From: Strix aluco
Lineage: Eukaryota; Chordata; Aves; Strigiformes; Strigidae
Reading direction: 5' to 3'
NCBI RefSeq assembly: GCF_031877795.1
Contig: NC_133931.1
Location: forward strand, 26,162,264-26,226,263
Length of the DNA: 64,000 nucleotides
Part shown: one piece after another, positions 22,820 to 34,697 of the stretch
Layout: every line of letters begins with the position of its first letter
Position numbering within the stretch: the first letter of the stretch is position 1
Position numbers and translations under genes: made by a program
The notes under the pieces: generated by a model
The model's input: only the letters and a program-made list of their open reading frames with translations
What the model was told of the DNA's origin: nothing
Database searches by the model: none

Positions 22820-24135
22820 TGGTGTGGTTTTTTTTAAATGAATTTAGTTCTGTGACCCTTCAATGCAAAGTGGTTCCTTCCTTGGGTAAATTCAACTTGA
22901 AATAATGCTGTTTAAAACTTGGGAGTTATTTGGTTTGCTCTTTTAAACGGGATTCCTACCATGCATAAATAACACTTTAAGCATTAAATTTTGCTTTTTA
23001 TACTCTGCCCAAAAAGAAATTTTCAAGTTTTATTTCCTGACTGAAGCACCAGAATGCTGGAAACAGCTACTGCCAATGTCAAAATACTGTTTAGTCAATC
23101 ATATGCTTACCTGATGAGCAAAATACTTGGGAGGAGCAAGTAAGGCAAGACAGATCCCTGGTGCACTACAGTTCTCCCTCCTAAAGTCCTGCGGCTGAGT
23201 ACACAGACCACGTGTGGGCAATGGTGTGTGGTAAAAAAGGAGACTGTCTTAACAGAGGCTGCGCTTCTGGCTGAAATGTGCAAGAATTGCCTTGGTTCAG
23301 TGAATGTCCCAGTTAACAGACAGACAAACGCATATTTGATGAGGGTGAGAAGTTGTGTGAACTTTTTTTTTTACTTCCAAAATCTTTAGCAGGTGTTCAG
23401 TCTGTATTATTCTGTACTGGCTGAATGCCAGATGCAGAGGGACAGGTATGAGCAGATACACAGGTTATCTGCAAGCTGTCGCGCTGCGCTCTGCAGTTGT
23501 GACGTTCAAGCTTTCAGCCTTTTTTCCCTGCTGAGTAACTCCTCCCGTCGGGTAAGAGAATATGCTCGTGCCAGTTGGTGCAAAGCACTGCATGCAACAA
23601 ACATGTGCTCTGGAGCGCCCCGTGTGCGGATCGTTCATGTTTAAGCAAATGCATCTCTGATTGCAACTTCTGAACAACTCTCATTTTCCTGTTCTTACAT
23701 GTTCATATCCCACGTGGGCTCTTGTAGGGGCTATGAAAAATCTGCACTAGGGATGAGAGCTCTTTAGGTGATTGACAGTGAATTGATTTTTCCCTTCTTG
23801 CCTGTTTACTTTCCTGCTGTCTGTGCAGGACTGGAGTGTCATACTCTTGTAGTTGCTAGCTCTTTGCCTTCAAAACAGCTGCTCATGCCATTCAAAAACC
23901 CCCATCTGTGAGGCAGGAAAAAAATCCCTGGGAAGGGATACTGTTTCACTGAACGCCTGCCTTGTTTTTTGCTATATCCTCCCTCTATTTGGCAAAATAC
24001 AGCCGTACCTACTCCAGTGCCTATAGTGTAGTTTATTCATGGGTTCCTGGACTGTGCAGCCAGCATACCTAAATTTTGCCATTTCATCTGACAAAGAGGG
24101 AACTCAAAACTTCTGTAACAGAAAAAAAGTGAACC

Positions 24136-27100
24136 AAACTTCATTAATTACAGTATAGACCCTTTATTAGTTCAACTTTTATACAAAGTGTACTTCAAAG
24201 TGATACAAATAGTGTTCCTGTTTTACAGACTAGAGATTAAGATCTGTTAAGCACTGTTTTATCCTTCTTGTGTATATAAAGGTAGAAAATGTAAATAGAT
24301 TGGCAGTGAACCGTAATGCTGGAAGACAGCTCAATGTTTATTTTTTAATAGAAAGTTGCATAGAATTGTAGGTCTTTATAAAGGCATCTATCTATGTGAT
24401 AAAATCTCCCTGACCTACCATACTTCATCCGACAAGCAGTACAGGAGAAAGGCAAGGCTAGTACTGCTCATTTTAAATACTATCCAGCACTTCTAAGTAA
24501 AATGGCTGTAGAAAAGCACCATGCCAGAAACATCCAAGAGGACAGCACATGGAAAATTTCATTTGCAAGGCTACCCATTTCTATAAATCTTTGTAACTGT
24601 TTGCCACCTGAACACATTAAACTTCTTAAAAACACTTAGGAACATTTGAGATTAAAACATTCCTTGCAAGTCAAAATACTTCATTATATTAGGTATTTTG
24701 CTTGACTAGGTAATTCCATTTCCTTCTGTGCTGACAAGAAACTTTGTATGTGTGTGCTACTAAATTCATTTATCTCATATGAGACTGTTAATCTAGTACT
24801 AGAATCATACTAACTAAAACCTGCCACCCTAATTAGGAGGTCCAGCAAAATTCTTCTGTGCCACTCCTGCACCTGACTCAGATGCACATGTCAGTTCCAT
24901 GCCTTCTGAAACTCATCTAAAACTTCCCAAACCTCTCCCCAAAATTACTGTTCCTGCTCTAAATAAAGTAATACTTGCAGCAACGGTCCATACTGGCCCA
25001 GCCCACCGACCATTTTTTGCTTTGGGAGGAGTGCAGGAGAACAGGGAACGTAGTTTTAATGCTGACTGAAACAGAGGAAACGGTATTTTGTCTTTGATTT
25101 GACCTCTCAAGTGGAAAATCAGTTTAAGGGAACTAGTTGCACATGACTGGCCACGAGTGGGTCTTCAGGATAAATATGTAAATGTTGATTTTTTTTCAAA
25201 GACAAACTTACCACTTGCTTTAAAATATTAATTTCTTTAAATACATCCTTATTCTTTTCACCCAATTTAATGCATGATAAGGATTTGCTCAAGACCTTGT
25301 ACTACCTTGTAGTCTCACATACTTTACTTAACAGCTTCCTCTCTCGTGAGTTTTGTTTGTGAATCTCCCAGGTTTGGTACTATTACATTTTGTACCCACT
25401 TAACTGCAGATAAAGATTTAATCTTTTAATTCTAATGGTGTGTTAATGGTAACGCCACAAGCTGGCAGTTTACACTGGTTTAGTTAGCTGGTGGCACAGG
25501 CTGGGGCAAGCCACATCGTTGCTCTCAGGCTGAAGGAAGAGAGTCAGACCACACTTACTCTTTCTCTCCACTCTCCTGGCTCCAGTCTTTGCTCTCCCTC
25601 TTAGCTGCAAAGTGCTATTAGAAGCATCAAAAAATACAACTGTTTACATGGCTACTGGTCCACTTGAGTAATAGTTCCGCTTGCTCTCAGCACGGTTTCA
25701 CTTGTGAGGAAATGGAACTGATTAAAGTGTGATTTAGTATGAGAATACTAATACCAGTAATTCAGTGCTGGAGCCCTCCTGTAATGCACTTTTAGCAGTG
25801 TCTCTCATATAATCCTAAATATGATCATGACTAGCAGAGTAGCATTTCCAAGTGAATGTCTTCACTTACACCATCTACTATGATATTTGGACCTTTAGTT
25901 TTTATAAAAAGTATTAACAGACTATTTGAAAGAAAGAAAAAAATCTCTTGCTTCTGCCAGCTGCTATTAAGAGCTGTGTAATACATGAGACTGGAAAAGC
26001 TTAAAGCAGATAAAATATTAACATAATGGACTATTTAATTTCAGACTAGTTAATTATAAGACAGGTAAAATGATGACCATACTTCAGCATACGCCATCCT
26101 GTGAGTGGTTCATTAGCAGTGCAGAACAGTTATCAACACAGAGGAATGGGATTAAGTTTAAAGTTACTGGAGGGATCTGGTGCTATTAGCTACTATGTGC
26201 CCACGTGAAGTATCTCTGCAAGTGTGTTTTTGCTGCTGAAGGAAAGCCAGGCTGACAGGCCATTCCAGCAGCAGCTGGGCCCAAAGTGTCGCTACATTTC
26301 AACACTGGAAGTTCAGACCCTCCAGAACTGGCAACTAGAAGCTACAAAGATTATGCAGCAGAAAGTCCTTCCTTACCACCTAGGGTGCATTTTCTCACGC
26401 AGTTTCGTGTCTGTTACTTAGGGGACAGACAGCAGACCAAATGCTAAGTAAATATTAAATAAACCCTACTTCCTATACTAGAAGGAATTTAATCATAAAT
26501 AAGAGGGTGAAATTCCTAAAACAAACAAATGCAGAGACCCTATTATGGAGAAAGCACAGAGCTAATAACTTGCTTTTTTCCATGGTCAGAACAGAAAAGA
26601 TTGGGTGATCATTACTGCCCTCGAACTTGGGAAAGATGATCCAGCTCATGTGAGTTCTATAAGATTTTGACGTAATTTTGTTCTTTCACATTAAGCAAAG
26701 TAGATAAAGTCACATCACAGAACCACACAGTTACAGTACACAGAAAAGCACTGACTGATTCTAATAGCATGAAATCTGGTGTTGCCAAGAAGCCTCAAAA
26801 TTAGTGAATGCTGAAATTGTCTCACAGAAGACCACAGACGCTTAACAGCTTGCTTATTCAGAACACAAGATAATAAAAGCATTCTTACTTTCTACCTACA
26901 GCTTTAATACGCACTGATGTATGTAAATTGACCACTGAATGTTTAGTGTGAATGAAGGTCTTCCCAAATTATAGCTACTGTTTTCCTGTTTCAGATTGTT
27001 AAATATGGCTACTTAAGAGATGTGCTATGTCAGGAATTGATGAGACAGCTATAGTGACCTAAATACTGTCAATGACTGTAATTTAATCTAGAATATAAGG

Positions 27101-28681
27101 ACTGAAAACAAGTAAACATCTGGACATAACTCTTGCTATGAATGTTTTCTTTCAGAAAAAAGAAACTTTTACAAAAGAGTTATTTCTGTCAGTTTTTAAA
27201 TGCACAAGACCTGAACATGTTCACGTCCGCTTCAGTGGTACTAAAGAAACAGCATCTTAGAAGGATTTATTAATGCCTGAAATTAAGACAGCTCTGACTG
27301 CAAGTCTTCATAACGTAGTGTATGTGCTAATGAAGGTTTCTGCCTCTCTCTTTGGTTATACTGTTAGCCATAAAAGTGTTGCTCTGAGTGACAGCAAGGC
27401 ATGCACGGTAATATATTTGCTTTCTAAACTATAAAATTAGCTTATTCAGATTGTTGCACCTGCACACATTTTCCTGAAAGTTCAAAATTGATTTAGCACA
27501 TTCAGCAAACAGGAGGCCAGGTTCTTCCCTAGTTACTCCACTGAAGAGCTGCAACAGACAGAATATGGCTTAGTTATACCACTGAAAACAACACGAACAG
27601 GCTGTGTGAGAAGTTTAGAGAGAAGTCTTTGAACTGTACAGATTTCTCTTTCAGTCCTTACAGGTAAATGCCCCCTTGATTCAGTGTTTGTGGGTCTGTT
27701 AAAAAATCCTAGCTCTTACACTATCGCAAACTTGAGTACTAATAAAGATATCTGAAGTCCAAGTGACTGTGCAAATATTCATCTGTTGTGGATATTAATG
27801 TTCACGTAGCCTTAAACCTGCCAAAAGAAAATTAAGGATACTCTAGGTGTATATATATATATATGCTTTAAAGACACTGAGTATTGAATGGGCTGGTCTT
27901 AAGCTTAAAGGACCCTGTAGAAATAGTTGATACTTTCACATATAAAAGCTTCACATTTTTAAATAAAATGTAGATCCCTTCCCACAAACTCCAAATTACT
28001 CACACATCTATTTAAAAGGTTTTACATGACTATTACCTTGGACTTTGGTATTATTCTCTTCAGTGTGTTACCAACCTGGGACATTAGAGAAGCTCTAAGT
28101 AAAAGTCAACCTCACCTGAAGCTGTTACATAGCAGTAGAATTACAATTTAAAGTGCTTTCTTTCCACCTTTGAAATAGACCTTCCACAGACTACAAACAA
28201 ACAAAAATCTATTAATTTCTATTACTGACTTTCCCCAAAATTAAGTACATCCCAAATGTCATTACTGATGATAACATTTTCTTTCTGTTTCAAGGATAAG
28301 CATAAACTAGACTTAAACAGATTATAGTGGACCAGGAAGGAAACAGCCTTTAAGTATCTTGGACTTTAAAAGGCTCCAGCTTTCAGGCTTGAAAGACTTC
28401 TGTAAATGATGCACTGAAGAGATAATAAGTTAAGTCTCCTTCCCCCTTTTTATAAAAACATTAGCTAAAAATGTATTTGCCAATTACCGGTTTTATTGCC
28501 TCGTGTTCCCCAAGAGAAAATTCCCCCATTTGTTTTTATGCCTCAAGAGGAAATAAAGTAGTAAGCTAGATTTTAAAAGAAAACAAATAAATCAGAAATT
28601 ATATATTTTCACAGAAAGTAGAAAAGTTTGACAGATGGTCAGAGAAATTAGAAGAAAATGCTTTTTTGAGCTTACTCCTGT
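24136..28681 (-). other. Probable long 3' UTR of the RNF41-like gene
   Basis: The minus-strand stop codon is at 28682-28684. The region to its left is uniformly AT-rich, without exon-like open stretches or recognisable repeats. On the minus strand AATAAA occurs at 24168-24163, followed by 'GGGTCTATACTG'. A 3' UTR of up to about 4.5 kb is inferred. Earlier polyadenylation sites are possible. Confidence 0.45.
24163..24168 (-). terminator. Candidate polyadenylation signal of the RNF41-like gene
   Basis: TTTATT on the plus strand, that is AATAAA on the minus strand. It is the last such hexamer I see before sequence facing VIRMA. Another lies at 24337-24342. Confidence 0.35.
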
Positions 28682-28918
28682 TTAGATAACTGTAACTTCC
28701 CTAGGTTTTCGTTTTACACTCTCTAGTCGAGTCACAGGGCGGAAATTTGTTGACTTCCTGCTTCCTTCTGTAGTAGTTAATCGACAGTCCTTCTGCAGCC
28801 CTTTCAGCAGCTCCATTAACTCCCGTTTTTCTAGCTCTGCCTGCTCCAGCTCTTGACGGTGCTGTCTCTCTGCAGCCATCAGAGAGCGTACATCCGACAT
28901 CATTCGTGACATCTGACT
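28682..28918 (-). CDS. RNF41-like terminal coding exon
   Basis: Encodes SQMSRMMSDVRSLMAAERQH, continues the coiled coil (ELEQAELEKRELMELLKGL), and ends in a basic tail with KRKPREVTVI and TAA (residues 211-288). The acceptor is GCATTTCAG. Confidence 0.92.
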   Translation of the reverse strand, partial: SQMSRMMSDVRSLMAAERQHRQELEQAELEKRELMELLKGLQKDCRLTTTEGSRKSTNFRPVTRLESVKRKPREVTVI

Positions 28919-31900
28919 CTGAAATGCAAATGCAAATTTACTGCAAGAATCAAACTGTTTTGTATGAAGTTGAACTGGCCATGTAGAGCGATGGATTATA
29001 AAGAATAAACGACACCGAAATAATTTTTTGATAGCGGAACAAATGTAAACAATTAGAGACACAATCCAGCATTCACCTTCTAAGGTGGTCTTGTTTCAAA
29101 GATTCCAATACAGTTTTCCTAAAAATGCAAGTAGTTTCTTATAAAGTATAATAAGAAACAGTGGATTTACCCAGTTGATACTTACATTTTCTATTTCAAG
29201 ACCCCAACCAAAATAAGGTTTTGGTTATGTTCAGATACATTCTTCAAGGATTTAACATCAAATCCAGGAAAAATAGAAATGTAAACTATAAAGCACATCC
29301 ATTACTTTGGACTTTAAAAATCATTATTCTGTGATATAATAAGAACTGGATGAATGAAAAGATAAGGTGGCCTTGCTCGTTACTTGATTAAGTCTACAGT
29401 GCAGGTTTCCAACCTTTTGACCACAGCTGAACCACAGTGTAAACAACCACTGTCTGCAGTAGGGCTCTGTGTCAGCACTGGATTAAGCCACTTTGGATGG
29501 CACAAAAAAAGGAGCTGGATATTTAATTAAATCTGATTTGTCATGTCTACCCTATGCTTAGACACTGAAAATGAGTTTCAGACTGGTTTGCCGACATGTT
29601 GTGTACCCACAGAACAATGCAGTCCTTGTACAGGGGTACCCAGGCTAGCTCCAGACGAATCTGAAGTAGTTACACCACATGAATACAGCACTCGGCCTGC
29701 TTCTCAACAGAGCTGATTAGCCTGGCAAAGCGTTGTACTGACACCTGTTTTGCTTCCCATACTCAATGTAATTCTCATCTGTGTGAGACTACATTTACAA
29801 AATACTGGGAAAAGAAAAAGGTAGACTGTTAGGAGAGGAAAAAAAAGAAAATAAAATTATCTTATTTACCTTTAGTTCTTCAATTTCATTTTGCAGGATA
29901 CTCTCTTTTTGGACCATATGCCTTCTCTGTGAATCTAACCTTGACTCCATCTCATGTTTTGCCTCCTCCACTCTGCAGATCATTTCTGACCTAAAAAGTT
30001 TATTTCTCCTTGTTAAGTCTTATAAAAGTGGAAAAAAATTATTTTCAAATTCCAGAAAGCCTTCTTGTAGCCAAACAGTCTGATCTGATTCCCATCATAC
30101 TCTACAGGACACCCCTCTAGAGGCATGATAGTACTATTTATTAATTTAAATAAAACTAGCATGAAAAAGTGCACTGTGCCTAGGGGGCACTAAAGTGACC
30201 ATGCACAGCCTATATAGGGAACAACTGTATCATATTCCTGAATGGAGTATGTATCCATATTCCTCAAGAACATGCATTTATGATTTTAAATGATTTACTG
30301 CCTTTTACCTATAGTGTGTGCTTGCTTAGTATTACTAAACACATGCAGTCAAGATAAAAAGTGAATACTATAGTACTGCTAAACATGTAATCTTGTCACT
30401 TTTATGGTGGACACTAAGCGATAGTATGCAGTAAACTATTATAACCTAATTATTCACACAGCTTCACAGCCAAAAACTAGCTGTTACTACATTAATCTTT
30501 TGAGTTCAGAAACTGGGTAGCAGAATCCCTTGTGTCTCAGTGCATTTAAATGAGATTTGAGCCTGACTTCACAGCAATGTTCACAGCACAAGACTTAGTG
30601 AGTTGAAAGATAGAAATGGGACAGAGCATGGGGAGATAACAAGTCCAACTGGAACCTTGGAAAGGGAAAGCTACAGAAACATATATAAGAGGAAAAAGAG
30701 GATGTCAGTAAGAAGAGTCATATTCACCAACTGTTATTAATCTGTCAGGATTTTAATAAAAACGGAAAATCAGATCCTCAGAGGTTTAATCTATCAGTCT
30801 GTACCTGCCAAAATAATTAGAGGATTTTTATCTTTTGGATCTGTAAAAATATAAACTAAATATAATTATTAAACAGTGTGATTCTGGGTCTATAAGAGGC
30901 CAATGGAAAAATGAAATTGCCAGCTTCAGTCCAGTTTTCTTAGGTATACAAAAAGAGTCAACACAGTAAGAATTTAAAGTCTATGCTGACACATAATAAT
31001 ACTCTGGCCCATTAGCATCCAGTATCAAGACTAAAACATATCAGAACCCAGCGCTAATATTTGAAGTGCTTTATGCAGTGATTTTAGGCCCAGACTAACA
31101 CAAACATCAAAGAAACAGAAGATTTGTACCGAAGCAGTTCTAGCTCAGTTCTTAGCTCTGCTACACAATTATGTTGCGTGTCTTCTGCACTGAGAATGGT
31201 GTAACCACAACCATTGGGGCATTCACGGCTCCGGTATTCACACACTGCCAGGTGACCATCTAAGTTACGTCGTTCAATCTGAACTGTACAGCCTGAACAG
31301 GGAACAAACAGTAAGGTAAACCAGTCGTTTACAACTAACAAAAGCATTTTAATTAATTCCAAACAAAAACACTCAAGCAAGCAAGCTGCAATATCCTGAG
31401 CTAAGCAACTGTCAAGCTGTTAAAGCAATGAAAAAAGTGATTTATTTAGAACATAAAATATGGTAGTTACAAGACACATAATTAGTAATAAAACACTCTT
31501 TAAAAAATCTTATTATTTATCCATTAACTGAAAATAATAAAAAACTGAAAGTAGGTATTTTCTGTAAAGTCTCCTACTACTGGTCTGGCATTAAAGCAAC
31601 TTCCATAATGACAACATTGATGCCAAGCTAAGACTCTAGCAGTTTGCCTGTGCTTCCACCAAGATTGCAGTGACTGGAATTGAAGAAGAATGCACACGTG
31701 TAAAAAAAATTAGGTTATCAAATTTAAGAAAAGAGGTCCAAAGACATGTAGTAAGAAAGATGTGGGCAAGATGGAATGTCACCTTGTTCTCCTGACAAGT
31801 GGTTGGTCTTGTGTATAATATACTAGGCCGCATAAATAAATGAGAACATTTATTTATGAACATCTAATAACTGATGCAAAACCAGAAACATTTCCACAGA

Positions 31901-34677
31901 AATTCTACGATACAAACATTACAAATCTGGTGTGATTAAAAGTAAAATGTAGAGAACCAAAAATGACCACTGTATAAATTATTGCTACATTTACCACTCT
32001 AAACTTGAAGTTTGTAGTCTTAACGTTTAATCTTTGAGGCACCGTTTGCTGTAATACATACTTGCATTTAATTTGAAGACAAAATTGATGTAAGGAAACT
32101 GGAACAATGGAGCAACGAAACTTGCCAACAAACCATACCAGCAAATTACAAAAGACAGCCCTCTAGAAGAGCTTTACTAATAAATATAATGATTTGTAAT
32201 TGAGGTACTCTAAATACACTCCAATGTATTCTTAAGAAAGAGTTCAAGAGATGTAAGAGCCCTCACACCCTGAACACCAAGACATCAGAGGTAAGGTGTG
32301 GTCACTCTATAAATGCTACTGTTTCGGTAGAAAGTAAAACAGGTTTATCTGAAGCATCTGCAGGAGTCACTTACTGCTGAGAAATTATAACTTCCAGTGG
32401 AGCAATTCCATCATCTTAATCTTCTTATAGTTAATTACAATGGCAGACTTGACTATACCCTTAGCATCATTAATTAGAAATCAACTTTGTCTAGGAACAT
32501 ACAACATTTCATATAAAACTGACTGGGAAATTTGAACAGTATGTTCCTTTTTAGCAGTATGTTTCTTCCTTGGGAGGTGTAGGATTGTTTTAAATAAAAA
32601 AACCTTAACATGAACACAACAATTCTAACCAGAATTTGACTTAAAAAAATTCTTATTTCCAAGATATGTTTTTGTTAAAACCACAAGACAGAGTGAGAAG
32701 CTGCACATGCACCAGGCAACCAGCTGTTTTATAAATAAATTCCAACCCATAAGCATTCTGTAGGTGCTATTACATCGATTCAAACATCAAAACGAGCAGT
32801 CAAAATTGAAAGACGAACTCATAACTTGACAGAAAGCAAAACAAATGCACTACTATATTTTCACAAATTTGAAGTCCATCACACTCCTTCATTTTGGTCA
32901 GTTCTTGGATAACAAATTGTTGCTAATGATTGCCGTAATTGGTAATACATTTTATTCAAAAGCACTGCTGTAAAGAGTAGATCATGAAAAAGCTTTGAAT
33001 TTCTGTTTGGAAATAATGGCCATTATTGCCATTCTGTTCACAGAAAGATGACAAACACGTTTTCTGAATATAAGGGATTCAACTTCTTTGAATGTTACTC
33101 ACCAGCATTGGAGCAAGGTATCTGACTGTATTCACACTCCCTTTCATGCCTGTCTATAGACTCCAGAGAACAAACCATTTCACAGCCATGCTCTCTGTTT
33201 TTGCAATGTAGCTGAAGACGGTTTAAATCATTTTTCATATATCTATGTGAAAAAAAAAAAATTTATTCTTAAATCTGGGAACGCTATTGAAAAATTTGTA
33301 TTTTCAACTTTTGGGAAAAGAAAGTAAGCTTCTAATCTCCATTAGGAAAAATTGTGAATAATCAGTTTAATTTTTATTATTTTTTTAGAATTCAAGTGAC
33401 CATATCAGAAAAGAACAGGCTTAAAAGAAACAATGTTAACAGAAAATTCACTCTCCGGAATTAAATTGGCAAATCAAATCTTTATTTTTCAATAAATTTT
33501 TAACCGTGACCTTTCACTAGCTCAGCAAATATTACCAATAAAAAACACTAGGGCTAATCATTCATTATTTAAGTTTTGTGTTTCTAAACAGGCTAAACCA
33601 AAATGACTACAGTGAGTACAGACAAAACAATCTATAAATTAAACTCTAGAGTTCTGCCTGCGTTATATTGCAACTTTCCAGACAAGGAAATCTTATTAGT
33701 GACAAAAATACTGGGAGCACTAATGGAGTTAATTTAACATCTGTGGCTGAAGGTTTAAACTGTCAATCTGAGCAAGATTAGACAATGCAGGGGTTAAACA
33801 GCAAGCAGTGTCTACTCCTGAAACTCTGAGTGCTGGCAATAGCAGGAACAGAACAGAACAGAATAGAATAGTTCAGCTGGAAAGGACCTGCATTGACCAT
33901 CTAGTCCAACTGCCTGACCAATTATGGAAGCTGCTTGTGAAAACAACCTGCTTTACATGACAAGGTGGCTCAATACAAATATTCGTATGGCTACAGACCT
34001 TTTCAAAAAAGGATCTGAAGGAGACAAGTTTGGTTCATATCTACAGGAATTATTCATTACAAACTCCACTACAGTATCTAGGTAAGACTGAAAAGCAAAA
34101 CAAAAGATATACAGTGTTTAGTGACTGTTTTCAAGAGTTGCTTTGCCTGCTTTCTCTAAAAAAGTACTGGAAAGTTTTGGTGCTGTAGGAGGTATTCAGA
34201 ATAATATCCAGACAGATATCTAGAATCAGCATTGAAGATATAAAAAGGTGGAGAACAAACTAAGAGTTCTTTCTATTTTGAAATCTTAATACCTTAGAAG
34301 TTATTAAATACAAAATGCTAATGCTTTCATGCAACTGATCAGTTTCTGCTGGAGGCATATTGGAAAAAGACAATTTGAGTGACAGTAAATGACAAGAGAT
34401 GAAGCTGTGTAAGCAGAGTTGAGAAATCCTAAATTCATGTAATTTCAACATACAGCAAGATTATTGTATACCTGTAGAGAGGTCGTAGCAAAGATACGTC
34501 AATCATTTGTCTGTCTTCAGGGCAGTTACTGTGATGAACAAGCCATCCATGTATACAAGCAGTACAGAAAGCGTGTTCACAAGGAGCCTGTAATGGATCT
34601 TCTAACACATCACGGCAGATGGAGCATAACAGCCCTTCATTAACGTAGCCAACGAAACGCTCAATATCATAACCCAT
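28682..34677 (-). CDS. NRDP1/RNF41-like RING E3 ubiquitin ligase, 288 aa, five coding exons
   Basis: Five minus-strand exons join in frame from ATG to TAA: 34677-34472, 33242-33103, 31292-31130, 29990-29870 and 28918-28682, with intron phases 2, 1, 2 and 0. The N-terminus MGYDIERFVGYVNEGLLCSI resembles NRDP1 (RNF41). The RING ligands are C18, C21, C33, H35, C38, C41, C52 and D55, with Asp as the eighth ligand as in NRDP1 and TRAF6. Three TRAF/SIAH-type fingers follow: C82-C89-H101-C105, C112-C117-H129-C133 and C140-C144-H156-C158. A coiled coil runs over about 160-260, then a basic C-terminus. It lacks the C-terminal substrate/USP8-binding domain of NRDP1, so it is a paralogue ('rnf41-like') and not RNF41 itself. 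An E2-dependent ubiquitin ligase role is inferred from the RING; the substrate is unknown. The gene is convergent with VIRMA and divergent from RAD54B. Confidence 0.9.
29870..29990 (-). CDS. RNF41-like coding exon 4: coiled coil
   Basis: Encodes SEMICRVEEAKHEMESRLDS through ILQNEIEELK (residues 171-210), with heptad-like charge and leucine spacing. The acceptor is TTTTTAG and the donor AAAG|GTAAAT. Ends in phase 0. Confidence 0.92.
31130..31292 (-). CDS. RNF41-like coding exon 3: zinc fingers 2-3
   Basis: Encodes GCTVQIERRNLDGHLAVCEY through CPNGCGYTI and TQHNCVAELRTELELL (residues 116-169). The acceptor is CCTGTTCAG and the donor TTCG|GTACAA. Phase 2. Confidence 0.93.
33103..33242 (-). CDS. 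RNF41-like coding exon 2: first zinc finger
   Basis: Encodes YMKNDLNRLQLHCKNREHGC through CEYSQIPCSNA (residues 70-115), too short to be obvious as an open frame. The acceptor is TTTTTTTCACATAG and the donor CTG|GTGAGT. It joins in frame on both sides. Confidence 0.93.
33846..33925 (-). repeat. Short CR1-type 3' fragment
   Basis: 'GAACAGAATAGAATAGTTCA', 'GGAAAGGACCTGCATTGACC' and 'ATCTAGTCCAACTGCCTGAC' match the antisense 3' end of an avian CR1 subfamily. The similarity fades after about 33,925. Confidence 0.65.
34472..34677 (-). CDS. RNF41-like coding exon 1: start codon and RING
   Basis: ATG at 34677-34675 in good context (AGC before, G after). Encodes residues 1-68 plus two bases of R69, including the whole RING. 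It ends LRPLY with donor CTACAG|GTATAC. The acceptor TTTTAATAG before 34697 leaves 20 nt of 5' UTR in this exon. Confidence 0.93.
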
Positions 34678-34697
34678 GCTCTCTGCACACTTCCGAG

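Larger units (their letters stand above)
20886..24135. other. Intergenic stretch between convergent VIRMA and the RNF41-like gene
   Basis: About 3.2 kb, AT-rich up to about 23,050, then more GC-balanced. It contains a perfect 48-bp direct repeat (21178-21225 and 22772-22819) and several AATAAA hexamers. I see no gene. An 83-codon plus-strand open stretch at 23393-23641 has no recognised similarity and no splice context I trust. Confidence 0.6.
28919..34471 (-). other. Introns between the coding exons of the RNF41-like gene
   Basis: Introns at 28919-29869, 29991-31129, 31293-33102 and 33243-34471. All are AT-rich. The only repeat I recognise is the CR1 stub near 33,850. Confidence 0.7.

Noticed and set aside
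23393-23641. An 83-codon plus-strand frame downstream of VIRMA
   Set aside because: No similarity recognised, overlapped by an equally long minus-strand frame, and no splice or promoter context.
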